Below, one piece after another: positions 22,630 through 30,885 of a DNA stretch of 64,000 bases (the stretch's first letter is position 1; each line of letters starts with the position of its first letter). Under the pieces are notes generated by a model, which saw only the letters and a program-made list of their open reading frames with translations, was not told the DNA's origin and ran no database searches. Origin of the DNA: Paraktedonobacter carboxidivorans (GTDB lineage: Bacteria > Chloroflexota > Ktedonobacteria > Ktedonobacterales > Ktedonobacteraceae); assembly GCA_041156125.1 (NCBI GenBank), contig JBEVTI010000027.1, positions 8,482 through 72,481 on the forward strand. Reading direction: 5' to 3'. Both the position numbers and the translations under genes were made by a program.

Positions 22630-23802
22630 ATGAAATCTGAACTGACCGTCAAAACTCCCTTATGGAACACGTGGATAGTTGTGCCACTGCGCCTGTTTCT
22701 GGGCGTGACATTTATCTACGCGGGCATCCAGAAGCTGACCGATCCGCAATACTTTGATCCAGCACAGCGCGGCTCTATTGGGCACCAGATCGCGGCTTTC
22801 GCGACTGGTTCGCCGCTGCGCAGCTTTCTGCTGGACGTGGTGCTACCGCACGCCGCTCTATTTGGCGCGCTGGTGGCCTATGGTGAACTGGCGATTGGCC
22901 TTGGCGCGCTGCTGGGACTGCTGCTGCGCGCGGCTTCACTTTGCGGACTCCTGGTCAATCTGATCTTCTTCCTTTCAGCGGACTGGCATGTCTTTCCCTA
23001 CTTCTATGGCTCAGATATTGTCTTTCTCTTCTGCTGGTTGACTCTGCTGATCGCTGGACCCGCCAACCAGGCCCTACCGGCTCCGGATGTCTGGCTGGTA
23101 AGACGCTTAGTGGAGGGCGTTGAGCCCGCGCGCCAGCCTGCAAGGGCCGCGCTCTGCGTCTGGCTCTTCGGCGTACAAATCGAGACGGCTCCACTGTCCC
23201 AGACACCGTTGAATCCAGCAGGACAGCCAGATTGGGGGACGCAGAAAGCCCAACCAGTCTCGCAATATCATACATGGCAGTTCGAGCAGGCGCGGCGCGC
23301 GGGCAGGCGTAATTTCGTCTTCGGCTCGTTAAGCGGTGGCGCGCTAGTGCTGGTTCTGGCTGTGATCACCCAGGCCCTTCATATACTGCCCGGTAGCAAC
23401 ACGAGCGAGGCTGGCGCGGCCACACCCACGCCGATCACGCCTACGCTGGGTTCGCCAGTCACTGGCGATACTCCGACAGTTGCGACTGGCAGCAATGTGA
23501 TTGCGCAGATCAATAATCTTCCCCCCAACAGTTCAGCTAACTTCACCCTGCCCTCTAACAACGATCCTGGTATCCTCGTCCACCTCAATAACGGCCAGTT
23601 TGTAGCCTTTGACGCCACCTGCACACACGCTGGCTGCCCCGTGGACTATGATCCCTCCGTGCGCCAGCTCGTCTGCCCTTGCCACGGCGCAGCCTTCGAT
23701 CCCACCAGGTCCGCGGCAGTCATCAATGGTCCCGCGCAAACCCCACTGACCAGCGTTAAAATCAAAGTTGACCAGAGCACAGGCACAATTTCATTGAGCT
23801 AA
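22630..23802 (+). CDS. DoxD/DoxX-type membrane protein fused to a Rieske 2Fe-2S domain
   Basis: 390 aa from the ATG at 22630 (AGAGGA upstream; the ORF extends 75 nt further without a site). Residues 1-160 are a four-helix DoxX/DoxD-like domain ('LRLFLGVTFIYAGIQKLTDP', 'ALVAYGELAIGLGALLGLLL'). A soluble stretch follows, then another helix (about 235-258) and a Thr/Pro linker. The C-terminus is a Rieske domain: ligands C331-T-H333 and C349...H352 ('CTHAGC', 'CPCHGAAFD'), with C336 and C351 placed for the stabilising disulfide. DoxD is the quinone-reducing subunit of thiosulfate:quinone oxidoreductase, so membrane electron transfer is likely. An extended -10 (TGCTACAAT) is at 22529-22537. Confidence 0.88.
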   Translation: MKSELTVKTPLWNTWIVVPLRLFLGVTFIYAGIQKLTDPQYFDPAQRGSIGHQIAAFATGSPLRSFLLDVVLPHAALFGALVAYGELAIGLGALLGLLLRAASLCGLLVNLIFFLSADWHVFPYFYGSDIVFLFCWLTLLIAGPANQALPAPDVWLVRRLVEGVEPARQPARAALCVWLFGVQIETAPLSQTPLNPAGQPDWGTQKAQPVSQYHTWQFEQARRAGRRNFVFGSLSGGALVLVLAVITQALHILPGSNTSEAGAATPTPITPTLGSPVTGDTPTVATGSNVIAQINNLPPNSSANFTLPSNNDPGILVHLNNGQFVAFDATCTHAGCPVDYDPSVRQLVCPCHGAAFDPTRSAAVINGPAQTPLTSVKIKVDQSTGTISLS

Positions 23803-23820
23803 ATCCCCCTTGAAAAACAT

Positions 23821-23909
23821 GTGTCATCCCTGATTGTTCCTAAGCAGCACGAGCGCGTTTATACCCCACCCCTTGTGTTTGCAGAAGTTTGGCCTGATTT
23901 TGCAAAAGC
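23821..23909. repeat. Copy of the composite intergenic repeat
   Basis: Opposite orientation to the copy at 17874-18045. It has GTCATCCCTGATT, 'AGCAGCACGAGCG', 'CCCCACCCCTTGTGTTT' and 'GGCCTGATTTTGCAAAAGCA'. It abuts the giant hairpin that follows. Confidence 0.65.
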
Positions 23910-23987
23910 AGAGATTTTAGGTATGGGTATAAGAAGCCGGGTCGGCTCTGGCCGACCCGGCTTCTTATACCCATACCTAAAATCTCT
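23910..23987. terminator. Perfect 37-bp hairpin between convergent genes
   Basis: Arms 23910-23946 and 23951-23987 are perfectly complementary, with a 4-nt loop (TCTG). It lies between the Rieske fusion (+) and the propeller gene (-) and reaches the last base of the latter. It could terminate both transcripts. Confidence 0.75.
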
Positions 23988-25447
23988 CAGGTCTGGCCGA
24001 CGCCTATAGTGCCAAGAATGCGCAGATAGTGACCGGTGCTGGACTGCACCAGGGTGATCAGGGCGTTGTTCTGGATGTCCAGAGCATAGATCGCGCTGTC
24101 TCCGTAAAGTGTGACGGTATGACTATTCAGCCAGGGGCCAAGCTCAAACAGCCTGACAGTGGAAATAGCCACAAGTTGCGGATTGCCAATGTGTATTTGT
24201 GAGCCAGAGCCACTGATCTGTACCGTATAGAGGGCGCTATGGCGATCATAAGGCGCCTGGGTGTCGCTGGAGAACTCGATATAGGCCAGCGTCTGACCAT
24301 CGGGCGAGAAGGTCGGGGTGGTTAACCAGCTGGCCTGAGGACTATTGGCCAGATTCTTCTGCCGCTGTAACACGGCGCGCGAACTGCCTAAGGTCAGCGA
24401 GGTGCTGTCGAGGGTCGCGATACTCATACTATTCGCATACGAGAGGGCCGCGATATCTGAGGGCACACTGTCATCGGTGGGCACAGGTACAGCGCCTTCG
24501 TAAGGTGCGTAGAGTAAGGTGGTGCTATATGAGAGAAAGGCTAGCGGCCCCTGTTGCGTATCTTCACCTATAATAGGCTGGAGACTGGCCGCAGGTGTGG
24601 AGATATTTAGTGCCCAGAGACCGTATTGCACAGCTGAATTGCTGCCGCGATCGTCGGTAAGCAAGAGGGTAGAATCCGCCGTCGCGCCGCTGCCATTGAG
24701 AAACGAGAAAATGCGCAGGCAGGGGCAGTCCAGGGCCGATTGCTGTCTGACCAGTTGAGGATTGTTCAGATCACCTGCATAGATATCGATCTGACCCGTG
24801 TCGTTAAGCGGCTCAACGGTCCAGGCGATCGCTTTACCATCCTGACTGAGGGCCAGCGAGGTTACGGCCATGCTGGCGTCGAGAGAGGCAATCCTGGTGG
24901 GCTGCTGGTCAAAAAGATCGGTTAGCCAGATGCCCTGGTCTCCGCTATATAAAAGCCGGTTATCTGGCGTGAGCAAGGGGCGCACCGCCTGACTATACGT
25001 ATAGCCGGGCGTGTAAAGGGATTGGATAGAGTTGTCAGTCGTAGAGACAAGGTAGATATGTGTCTCATCCTGGTAAAGAACATAATGCCCTGTTTGCAAT
25101 TGTAAAGGAGACATCAAAGTGTTATTCGGCGCGAAAAAAGGGATGGTCGCGGTCGGCGTTGGCGTCGGCATATTTTTTTGAGTAGGCGTCGAAGAGATTG
25201 AGCGAGGTGTCTTTGACAGGACAGCCTGCCCGGCTGCGCTTGCCGGACTCGTTTGCGTCAGGCTGAGCAGGATTTGACTGGAAAACAGCAGTAACGAGAG
25301 GCCAATCAGTACAAACAGCGTCACAAATCCCACTCTGGAATAGCGCGAACGCGGCAGAGGCGGGAACAACGGGTGCGCAGGCACCTCTACAGGTTCAGAA
25401 GCTGTAGCTGCTTTTATTTCTGGTGGATCGCTTACATATCGGGCCAA
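23987..25447 (-). CDS. Single-pass membrane protein with a TolB/WD40-like beta-propeller
   Basis: About 486 aa. A short cytoplasmic N-terminus is followed by one membrane helix ('FVTLFVLIGLSLLLFSSQIL'), a Thr/Pro linker, and a C-terminal region of propeller blades ('LYSGDQGIWLTDLF', 'LALSQDGKAIAWTVEP', 'PTFSPDGQTLAYIEFSSD'). This topology matches the ectodomains of the two kinases in the window, but no kinase domain is present. The start is uncertain: I used TTG 25447, which has AGGAG 13 nt upstream; the frame is open to 25561. Role unknown, perhaps an extracytoplasmic binding or scaffold protein. Confidence 0.72.
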   Translation of the reverse strand: MARYVSDPPEIKAATASEPVEVPAHPLFPPLPRSRYSRVGFVTLFVLIGLSLLLFSSQILLSLTQTSPASAAGQAVLSKTPRSISSTPTQKNMPTPTPTATIPFFAPNNTLMSPLQLQTGHYVLYQDETHIYLVSTTDNSIQSLYTPGYTYSQAVRPLLTPDNRLLYSGDQGIWLTDLFDQQPTRIASLDASMAVTSLALSQDGKAIAWTVEPLNDTGQIDIYAGDLNNPQLVRQQSALDCPCLRIFSFLNGSGATADSTLLLTDDRGSNSAVQYGLWALNISTPAASLQPIIGEDTQQGPLAFLSYSTTLLYAPYEGAVPVPTDDSVPSDIAALSYANSMSIATLDSTSLTLGSSRAVLQRQKNLANSPQASWLTTPTFSPDGQTLAYIEFSSDTQAPYDRHSALYTVQISGSGSQIHIGNPQLVAISTVRLFELGPWLNSHTVTLYGDSAIYALDIQNNALITLVQSSTGHYLRILGTIGVGQT

Positions 25448-25678
25448 AGAATCAATATCTCTCCTGAAAATGTTAGGACTTGATGGAAAATACACTTGAA
25501 TATAAGACAAAAATGACACAGATAGCCAGGCACTGGTACCATTTGCGCAAGCGACGCGCAAAAACCAGCATATAGAGGCAGATGAGCGGCAAGTAGTTCA
25601 GACATGAACTTCCTGGGCAAACCCGCACATTTCCGGCTGAAAGCTCAGGCCACTACCAGCCGTGCCACAGGCCCTTCT

Positions 25679-26458
25679 CTAAAAAGGATGGCGTTGCATA
25701 TGATGCGCATGGCGCAAAATAAACGCCTCTATCTTCGCGAAAACCTCCTCGCGATCCAGATCTTTCATTATAACGTGGTAGGAGTGGTGAAAAGTCACAA
25801 AATGCTTTTCGGGTGAGCGAATTAGATGATAAATCTCCCGGCCATCGCGCGCGGAAACTACGTGATCATGCCTTGCGACCATAATCAGAGCTGGCGCAGT
25901 GACGCGTGGCAACTCCGCGCGTAGCGTCGGCAGATAATTCATCATACTCTCAACCGGAGACATTGCCGTCCAGCGATAGACATCGCGGGTATAGCGCTGG
26001 CGCGCGGCGGGATCACGGACATCCTCGCGCACAGTTGGCACCAGCGGCCACAGGTACTTGCCAGCTCTGATCAATGGCCGCAACCAGGGACGCATAGAGA
26101 TCGGCGAACACATACTCACCACACCTTCTACCTTTTCGTGGGCCGCGAGATGCAGACAGAGAGCGCCTCCCAGCGAGTGACCAATCAGAAAAACGTGTTT
26201 GCATTGATGGCGCAAACCTCGATAGGCCGCGCGCACCGCCGCTACCCACTCCGGCCAGCCCTGTTGAAGCATATCGCGCACATGGCTACCATGGCCCGGC
26301 AACAGCAAGTTGCGAGTCACAAAGCCGTTTTTGCGCAACATCTCCTCTATCTCACTCATATCGCTGATAGAGCCATTCAGTCCGTGAACAAGCAATACAC
26401 CGGACTTTGCCATTCCAGGTAACAATACACCATCTTTCGCTTCAGATTCTGTTGACAT
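25679..26458 (-). CDS. Alpha/beta hydrolase (carboxylesterase/monoacylglycerol-lipase type)
   Basis: 259 aa from the ATG at 26458, which has AAAGGAGG 4 nt upstream; the ORF extends 48 codons 5' without a site. Landmarks are 'VLLVHGLNGS' (oxyanion loop), nucleophile elbow 'GHSLGGAL', 'ALIMVARHDHVV' (acid Asp) and 'SYHVIMKD' (catalytic His). The layout resembles Est30-type carboxylesterases. No signal peptide is present, so it is cytoplasmic. The substrate is unknown. It stands alone, upstream of a MITE-like element. Confidence 0.85.
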   Translation of the reverse strand: MSTESEAKDGVLLPGMAKSGVLLVHGLNGSISDMSEIEEMLRKNGFVTRNLLLPGHGSHVRDMLQQGWPEWVAAVRAAYRGLRHQCKHVFLIGHSLGGALCLHLAAHEKVEGVVSMCSPISMRPWLRPLIRAGKYLWPLVPTVREDVRDPAARQRYTRDVYRWTAMSPVESMMNYLPTLRAELPRVTAPALIMVARHDHVVSARDGREIYHLIRSPEKHFVTFHHSYHVIMKDLDREEVFAKIEAFILRHAHHMQRHPF

Positions 26459-26700
26459 GCCGCCTCCTTTGGGCGCGTCTGAGCATCTTTGTATAGACAC
26501 GTACAAACTAGCCAGGAAGTAGCATATCATTACCAACGCGTGAGTACAATGGAAGCTATCCATCCGGGTGCGCGTCATCGTTTTGCAGAGTGCAAAAGCC
26601 ATGCATGAAAAGTCGTAGATGCCAGAGTGGGCCGATTGATGACTCCATTGGGAAATGGCAGAGACGCTTGATCGCTTCTGCCCCTTTCCCCTATACTACC

Positions 26701-26862
26701 ATAGTGGGCCGATTTATCGAGTCCAGCCCCGATTTATCGGGGGCATCACGAATATCTTCCAATGCATCTTTTCCATGATGTTTCTCACTCTATCGAGGCA
26801 TTTCAAGCAAAGCGAGAGGCCCTCGATCAATCGGGGCTGGACCCGATGAATCGGCCCACTAT
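26701..26862. mobile_element. MITE-like element with 44-bp imperfect terminal inverted repeats
   Basis: Arm 26701-26744 (starts ATAGTGGGCCGATTTATCGA) matches the reverse complement of 26819-26862 at about 40 of 44 positions. Each arm carries the internal palindrome CCCCGAT/ATCGGGG or a variant. A third partial arm (AGTGGGCCGATTGAT) is at about 26628-26648. The 162-bp element has no coding capacity, so it would need a transposase in trans. No clear target duplication was found. The rest of 26459-27192 holds no gene. Confidence 0.6.
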
Positions 26863-27161
26863 GCTTTTCTCTGCTTTTTGGCTCTCTGTGTAATCTTCTG
26901 GCGAATGAGAGATAAAAAGCATCGTTATACAAACATATTCCTCCCTGCAACCGCAGATAATCTCTCTACACAGAGGATCAGGCGAGTCAGGCAAGCGGCA
27001 AGAAGAGACTTCTTCCATTAAAGATAAACGCAGATGAAATGGATTCTTCCAAATACACACTTTTCGCCTAGAATATAGGGTGAGTATAACAAGCAGGGAT
27101 GAAGAAGGTCAATCGTTACATTTTTGTAATCCATCCATTGTACTTACGCATTATGAGTCAT

Positions 27162-27181
27162 CCTGCTTTTGCAAAAGCAGG
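27162..27181. repeat. Palindromic core of the composite repeat, next to the IS element
   Basis: CCTGCTTTTGCAAAAGCAGG, a perfect 20-nt palindrome preceded by ATGAGTCA (27153). It is the same core seen at 17874, 38322 and elsewhere. The insertion sequence lies 12 bp further on. Confidence 0.65.
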
Positions 27182-27192
27182 CATAATTCATA

Positions 27193-28228
27193 CGCTTGGT
27201 GTGAGTTAGAAATCGAGCAAGTGAGCAAAAGCCAAAGTGGGACGCCCCAACTGAGAATTGAGCCAGCAACAGAAGTTGTGGAGGCCCACTTTGGCAGCCA
27301 GGCGAGCACGAAAACCGGGAACAGTGTGAAGGCGGTCGGTTGCCAGGCGAAAGTCCAGATGCAATTTGCCAGAAACGCTCTCGATGACCTGGCGAATCGT
27401 ATGCATCCAACGTCGCCATCGAGCAGAGGGCTGAGCCACGGCTTTACGAACATGAGGCTGGGTAAGCACTGCGGCATGAAAGTTGTGGAGCCAATGGTGT
27501 TGGAAAGGCTCACTGGCGAAGCCGCGATCGGCCACATAGGTAGGAAAGGATGAGCCAGGACTCGACAAGCGAGGGGAGGGATGAGCACGAAGGGCAAGAA
27601 AAGTTTCGGCCAGGCGAGTGTCGTGGACGCTGGCAGCAGAAAAGCCAAAGCCTGTGAGAAAGCCGGAAGGAGTGATAGCCATGAGCACATGGAAGCCCAT
27701 GTACGAACTGATCCGGCTGCACCAGCCTTTATCGGCGATCCCAGCCAGCCAGCCACCACCGCGCCGTTTGATGCAACGTACTGGCACCCCGGTGGCATCC
27801 AGAATCTGAGAAACTTCTTCGACTTGCTCCGGCCTCTGATCAGCCAGCAGGCAGGCGAGTTGTTCGATGAACTGAGCGCAAGCATGCTGCTGGCGCACAA
27901 ATTGGCTGTGGGCAGGAAGCGCTGGAAAAGCCGCTTTGAGATGTCGCTGGGCAAAACGGTAAAAGGCTCGTTCGCTAGAGAAGCGGTTCCATTGTCCAAA
28001 CAGGGCCAGGGTGATGATCTCACTGATCCCTAGTTTGGGCAATGGATCTGGATGCTTCGGCCAGCAGAATTGATGCTGCTTGCACAAGTCATCCACTATG
28101 ACATACAGTGTCGTCAGAAAGGTATCCAGGTCTTCCATTGTAAACTCCTTCTTGAATGTCTTGAGTTTACTTTAGCCCAGGGATACCTCTCTTTTCAAGC
28201 TCAACCTTTCAATAACTCACACCAAGCG
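27193..28228 (-). mobile_element. IS982-like insertion sequence (1036 bp)
   Basis: Terminal inverted repeats of 16 bp, CGCTTGGTGTGAGTTA (27193-27208) and its complement at 28213-28228, are perfect. They are flanked by a 6-bp direct repeat, TTCATA (27187-27192 and 28229-28234). One intact transposase gene fills the element. Perfect ends, target duplication and an open frame suggest recent insertion. Confidence 0.88.
27206..28138 (-). CDS. Transposase of the IS982-like element
   Basis: 310 aa. Start ATG 28138 has AAGGAG 6 nt upstream. The DDE set is suggested by 'QILDATGVPV' (first Asp), 'TYVADRGFASEPF' (second Asp) and 'IRQVIESVSGKLHLDF' (Glu). The N-terminal 'SEIITLALFGQW' is typical of IS982-type transposases. 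The stop lies inside the left terminal repeat. An overlapping 290-aa frame (27151-28023) is a shadow. The family assignment to IS982 rather than a related IS5-like group is moderately sure. Confidence 0.85.
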   Translation of the reverse strand: MEDLDTFLTTLYVIVDDLCKQHQFCWPKHPDPLPKLGISEIITLALFGQWNRFSSERAFYRFAQRHLKAAFPALPAHSQFVRQQHACAQFIEQLACLLADQRPEQVEEVSQILDATGVPVRCIKRRGGGWLAGIADKGWCSRISSYMGFHVLMAITPSGFLTGFGFSAASVHDTRLAETFLALRAHPSPRLSSPGSSFPTYVADRGFASEPFQHHWLHNFHAAVLTQPHVRKAVAQPSARWRRWMHTIRQVIESVSGKLHLDFRLATDRLHTVPGFRARLAAKVGLHNFCCWLNSQLGRPTLAFAHLLDF

Positions 28229-28261
28229 TTCATATTATGCGCTGGTGCGCTGCAGGCTGAT

Positions 28262-29170
28262 TTAAGCTCCGGTGCATTGGCCAGATGGGATACCACCTGT
28301 TGATGTGACTGCGTTGGGAGCGGAGACCAGCACAATGCCAATTCCCGGCTCGCTATGGTCGGCGGGCAGTTTACCTTTCCAGGTAAATTTGTAGGTTTTC
28401 GTAGTCTGACCGGGATCTATTGTCAGACTAACGTTCTGCGAATTGCTGCGCCCATTGTCACTCGTATACGTGAAAACCACTGTGCCACCCGGACTATTGG
28501 GCGCGATGCTGAAGGTCGCTAGATAGGTCTCGATAAACGGCGTACCACAGACATGCCCATCCACTGCAGGGCTGGCAACTACAGTCACCGCGAGCACGCT
28601 AAAGGGCGTCGAGTTATCAGTACAGGTGCCGGTTGGACCAACAAGCGCTGAATTGAGCGTATTAGGTGCGGTAACTATCACTCCGCCGGGTTCAGGCATA
28701 GTATGGTCGAGAGGTAGCATGCCAGACCAGGTAAACTGGTAGGGGATGCTGGTTTGACCGGGCTGCACAGTCAAGCCAGCCTGGGTGCTGCTACGCCCAT
28801 TAGTGGTGGTGTACTCAAACGCCACCTGGCCACCTCCGTTGTTAGCAGGAAAATGGAATGTCGCTGTATATGTTACTGTCAGATTGGAGCCGCAGGCGTC
28901 ACCGCTCAACGACTTTGGGCTGACCGCCATATCAACACTCAAGACCATTATCGTCCCCCCCGTGGTGGTAGCACTGGCCAGCACAGTCGGTGTTACCGTA
29001 GCCGCGGAAGATGTAGGCGTCGCAATGTTCCCACTCCCAACATTAGAGCTGTTGGACGGGCTGGAACTCCCTCCTCCACCAGTCCCACACGCGACCAGGC
29101 TTAATAGAAGCAACGCGCTCAACAGACAAGAACTCCCAAACGTACGCGCGCACGGCTTTCCTCGATACAT
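28262..29170 (-). CDS. Lipoprotein with two tandem Ig-like repeats
   Basis: 302 aa. Start ATG 29170 has GGGAGG 4 nt upstream. The signal peptide ends in a lipobox 'LLSLVAC', followed by a Gly/Ser/Thr linker. Two repeats of about 100 residues share 'SGDACGSNLTVTYTATF'/'DGHVCGTPFIETYLATF', 'TTNGRSSTQAGLT'/'SDNGRSNSQNVSLT', 'QPGQTSIPYQFTW'/'DPGQTTKTYKFTW' and a final 'GTCT'/'GQCT'. Each repeat has one Cys at each end, a likely disulfide. No family is recognised. It is an exported, probably all-beta protein of unknown role. Confidence 0.82.
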   Translation of the reverse strand: MYRGKPCARTFGSSCLLSALLLLSLVACGTGGGGSSSPSNSSNVGSGNIATPTSSAATVTPTVLASATTTGGTIMVLSVDMAVSPKSLSGDACGSNLTVTYTATFHFPANNGGGQVAFEYTTTNGRSSTQAGLTVQPGQTSIPYQFTWSGMLPLDHTMPEPGGVIVTAPNTLNSALVGPTGTCTDNSTPFSVLAVTVVASPAVDGHVCGTPFIETYLATFSIAPNSPGGTVVFTYTSDNGRSNSQNVSLTIDPGQTTKTYKFTWKGKLPADHSEPGIGIVLVSAPNAVTSTGGIPSGQCTGA

Positions 29171-29302
29171 AACACCTCCCAGGCCATTCTATGTCAGGCC
29201 AGACCAGTTTCAACAGGAACACATAATAGAGACCGGCTATCGATTTATAGAACGAAGCATGGCGCAAAAAACAACAAAAAGTGGCCACGTTGTGAGTGAT
29301 TT

Positions 29303-29330
29303 CTGCTTTTGTAAAATCAGGATGACCCAT
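29303..29330. repeat. Partial copy of the composite intergenic repeat
   Basis: CTGCTTTTGTAAAATCAGG followed by ATGACCCAT, between the lipoprotein and the trans-sulfuration gene. It is an imperfect version of the palindromic core plus its flank. Confidence 0.55.
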
Positions 29331-29456
29331 AGCCTGCGGCAAGCTCAAAGAAAAATGGTAAGATTGAAATCACAGGGAGATAGTGCTATAGTTCCCGCAA
29401 CAGAGTCATCTTTCTCTTTTTTATAGATGATGGTAGTACTTATAAGGGAGTACTGT

Positions 29457-30596
29457 ATGAAATTCGCTACACGAGCCATTCACGCCGGGCAGGAGCCAGA
29501 TCCGTCCACCGGGGCTGTGATGACGCCTATTTTTCAGACTTCAACCTATGCTCAGGCCGGTCTGGGTGAACATAAAGGCTATGAGTATTCGCGTTCGGGT
29601 AATCCGACGCGCACGGCATTAGAGGCATGCCTGGCGGCACTGGAGGATGGCCAGTATGGGCTGGCCTTCGCCTCGGGTCTGGCGGCGGAAAACACGATTT
29701 TGAGCCTCTTGAGCGCGGGTGATCATTTGCTGTCGTGCGACGATCTCTATGGCGGCACCTATCGACTGTTTGAGCGCGTGCTCAAACGCTATAATGTGAC
29801 GGCTAACTACCTGTCAGCCTCTGCCAGTGTTCAGGATTACGAGCAGGCCATACGTCCCAATACGCGTATGCTCTGGCTGGAAACGCCCACTAATCCACTG
29901 CTTAGCCTGGTCGATATTCGCGCGCTGGCCGAGATGGCCCACAGCCACAAGCTGATCGTAGTGGTAGATAATACGTTCGCCAGCCCCTATTTCCAGCAGC
30001 CGCTGCAGTTAGGCGCTGATATTGTTGTTCACAGCACCACCAAGTATATCAACGGGCACAGCGATGTTATCGGCGGCGCTCTGATTCTCAACGATGCCGA
30101 GCTCTACGAGTCGCTCAAGTTCCACCAGAATGCAGCCGGTGGCGTACCCGGCCCCTTCGATGCCTGGCTAACCCTGCGCGGCATTAAAACGCTCGCGTTG
30201 CGTATGCGCCAGCACGAGGAAAACGCGCTGAGCGTTGCGCGCTTCCTTGCAGAACACGCGCGCGTCGCGAAAGTCTACTATCCTGGCTTGCCCTCACATC
30301 CCGACCATGAGCTGGCTAAACGCCAGATGAGCGGCTTTGGCGGCATGGTCTCCTTCCAGTTTAAGGGTTCCTATGATGAATTGACGAGCATGGTGCGCCG
30401 CTTTAAGGTCTTCGCTCTGGCGGAAAGCCTGGGCGGGGTCGAGTCGCTGGTCTGCCATCCCGCCTCGATGACGCACGCCTCTATCCCACGCGAACTGCGC
30501 GAGGCCCGCGGCCTGACCGACACCCTCCTGCGCCTCTCCGTGGGCATTGAGGAGGTCGAGGATCTCCTGGCCGATCTCGAGCAAACCCTGGCATAA
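29457..30596 (+). CDS. Cystathionine gamma-synthase / gamma-lyase family PLP enzyme
   Basis: 379 aa from the ATG at 29457 (AAGGGAG 6 nt upstream). Cys/Met-metabolism PLP family: 'TPIFQTSTYAQ', 'YEYSRSGNPTR', 'AFASGLAAENTIL', 'YGGTYRLFE', 'WLETPTNPLL', 'VDNTFASPYFQ' and the PLP lysine in 'HSTTKYINGHSD'. The C-terminus has the expected 'AESLGGVESLVCHPASMTH'. It either makes cystathionine from O-acyl-homoserine or cleaves it to cysteine; motifs alone do not separate these. Such enzymes supply homocysteine/cysteine, the substrates of MetH and CysRS found elsewhere in this window. It is monocistronic. Confidence 0.92.
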   Translation: MKFATRAIHAGQEPDPSTGAVMTPIFQTSTYAQAGLGEHKGYEYSRSGNPTRTALEACLAALEDGQYGLAFASGLAAENTILSLLSAGDHLLSCDDLYGGTYRLFERVLKRYNVTANYLSASASVQDYEQAIRPNTRMLWLETPTNPLLSLVDIRALAEMAHSHKLIVVVDNTFASPYFQQPLQLGADIVVHSTTKYINGHSDVIGGALILNDAELYESLKFHQNAAGGVPGPFDAWLTLRGIKTLALRMRQHEENALSVARFLAEHARVAKVYYPGLPSHPDHELAKRQMSGFGGMVSFQFKGSYDELTSMVRRFKVFALAESLGGVESLVCHPASMTHASIPRELREARGLTDTLLRLSVGIEEVEDLLADLEQTLA

Positions 30597-30617
30597 ACTA
30601 TATGCTCGAACAGAGCC

Positions 30618-30639
30618 GCAGATCCCCTGGGGGATCTGC
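30618..30639 (+). terminator. Terminator of the trans-sulfuration gene
   Basis: A 10-bp perfect stem (30618-30627 with 30630-30639) followed by TTTCCTT, 21 bp after the stop codon. Confidence 0.65.
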
Positions 30640-30646
30640 TTTCCTT

Positions 30647-30709
30647 CAACAAAGCGAGCGAGACAGGCAGTTCTGCGGCGCAGAACTGCCTGTCTCGCTC
30701 GCTTTGTTG
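30647..30709. repeat. 30-bp perfect hairpin
   Basis: Arms 30647-30676 and 30680-30709 are perfectly complementary with a 3-nt loop. It follows a terminator directly, so termination is not its only possible role. Its inner sequence GAGCGAGACAGGC is close to that of the hairpin at 38395-38445. Confidence 0.7.
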
Positions 30710-30885
30710 TTTCTGAGTGTGGGCGGGCGGGGGAAGAGAGGAAACCTACCATGAGAAGCGGGTGGGTGAGGCAAAAGACTTTTGAATTCGCCATGAACAT
30801 CGCAGCCTCCTTGTTGACGAACAGGTCATGAATCAGTACCATGGTGATAGCAGGATAGAGAGAGTAGGTCACGTGGAGGGGAGAG

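Noticed and set aside
27151..28023. A 290-aa minus-strand frame overlapping the transposase
   Set aside because: It is in another frame of the same IS, runs past the left terminal repeat, and lacks transposase motifs. The 310-aa frame has the SD site and DDE motifs.
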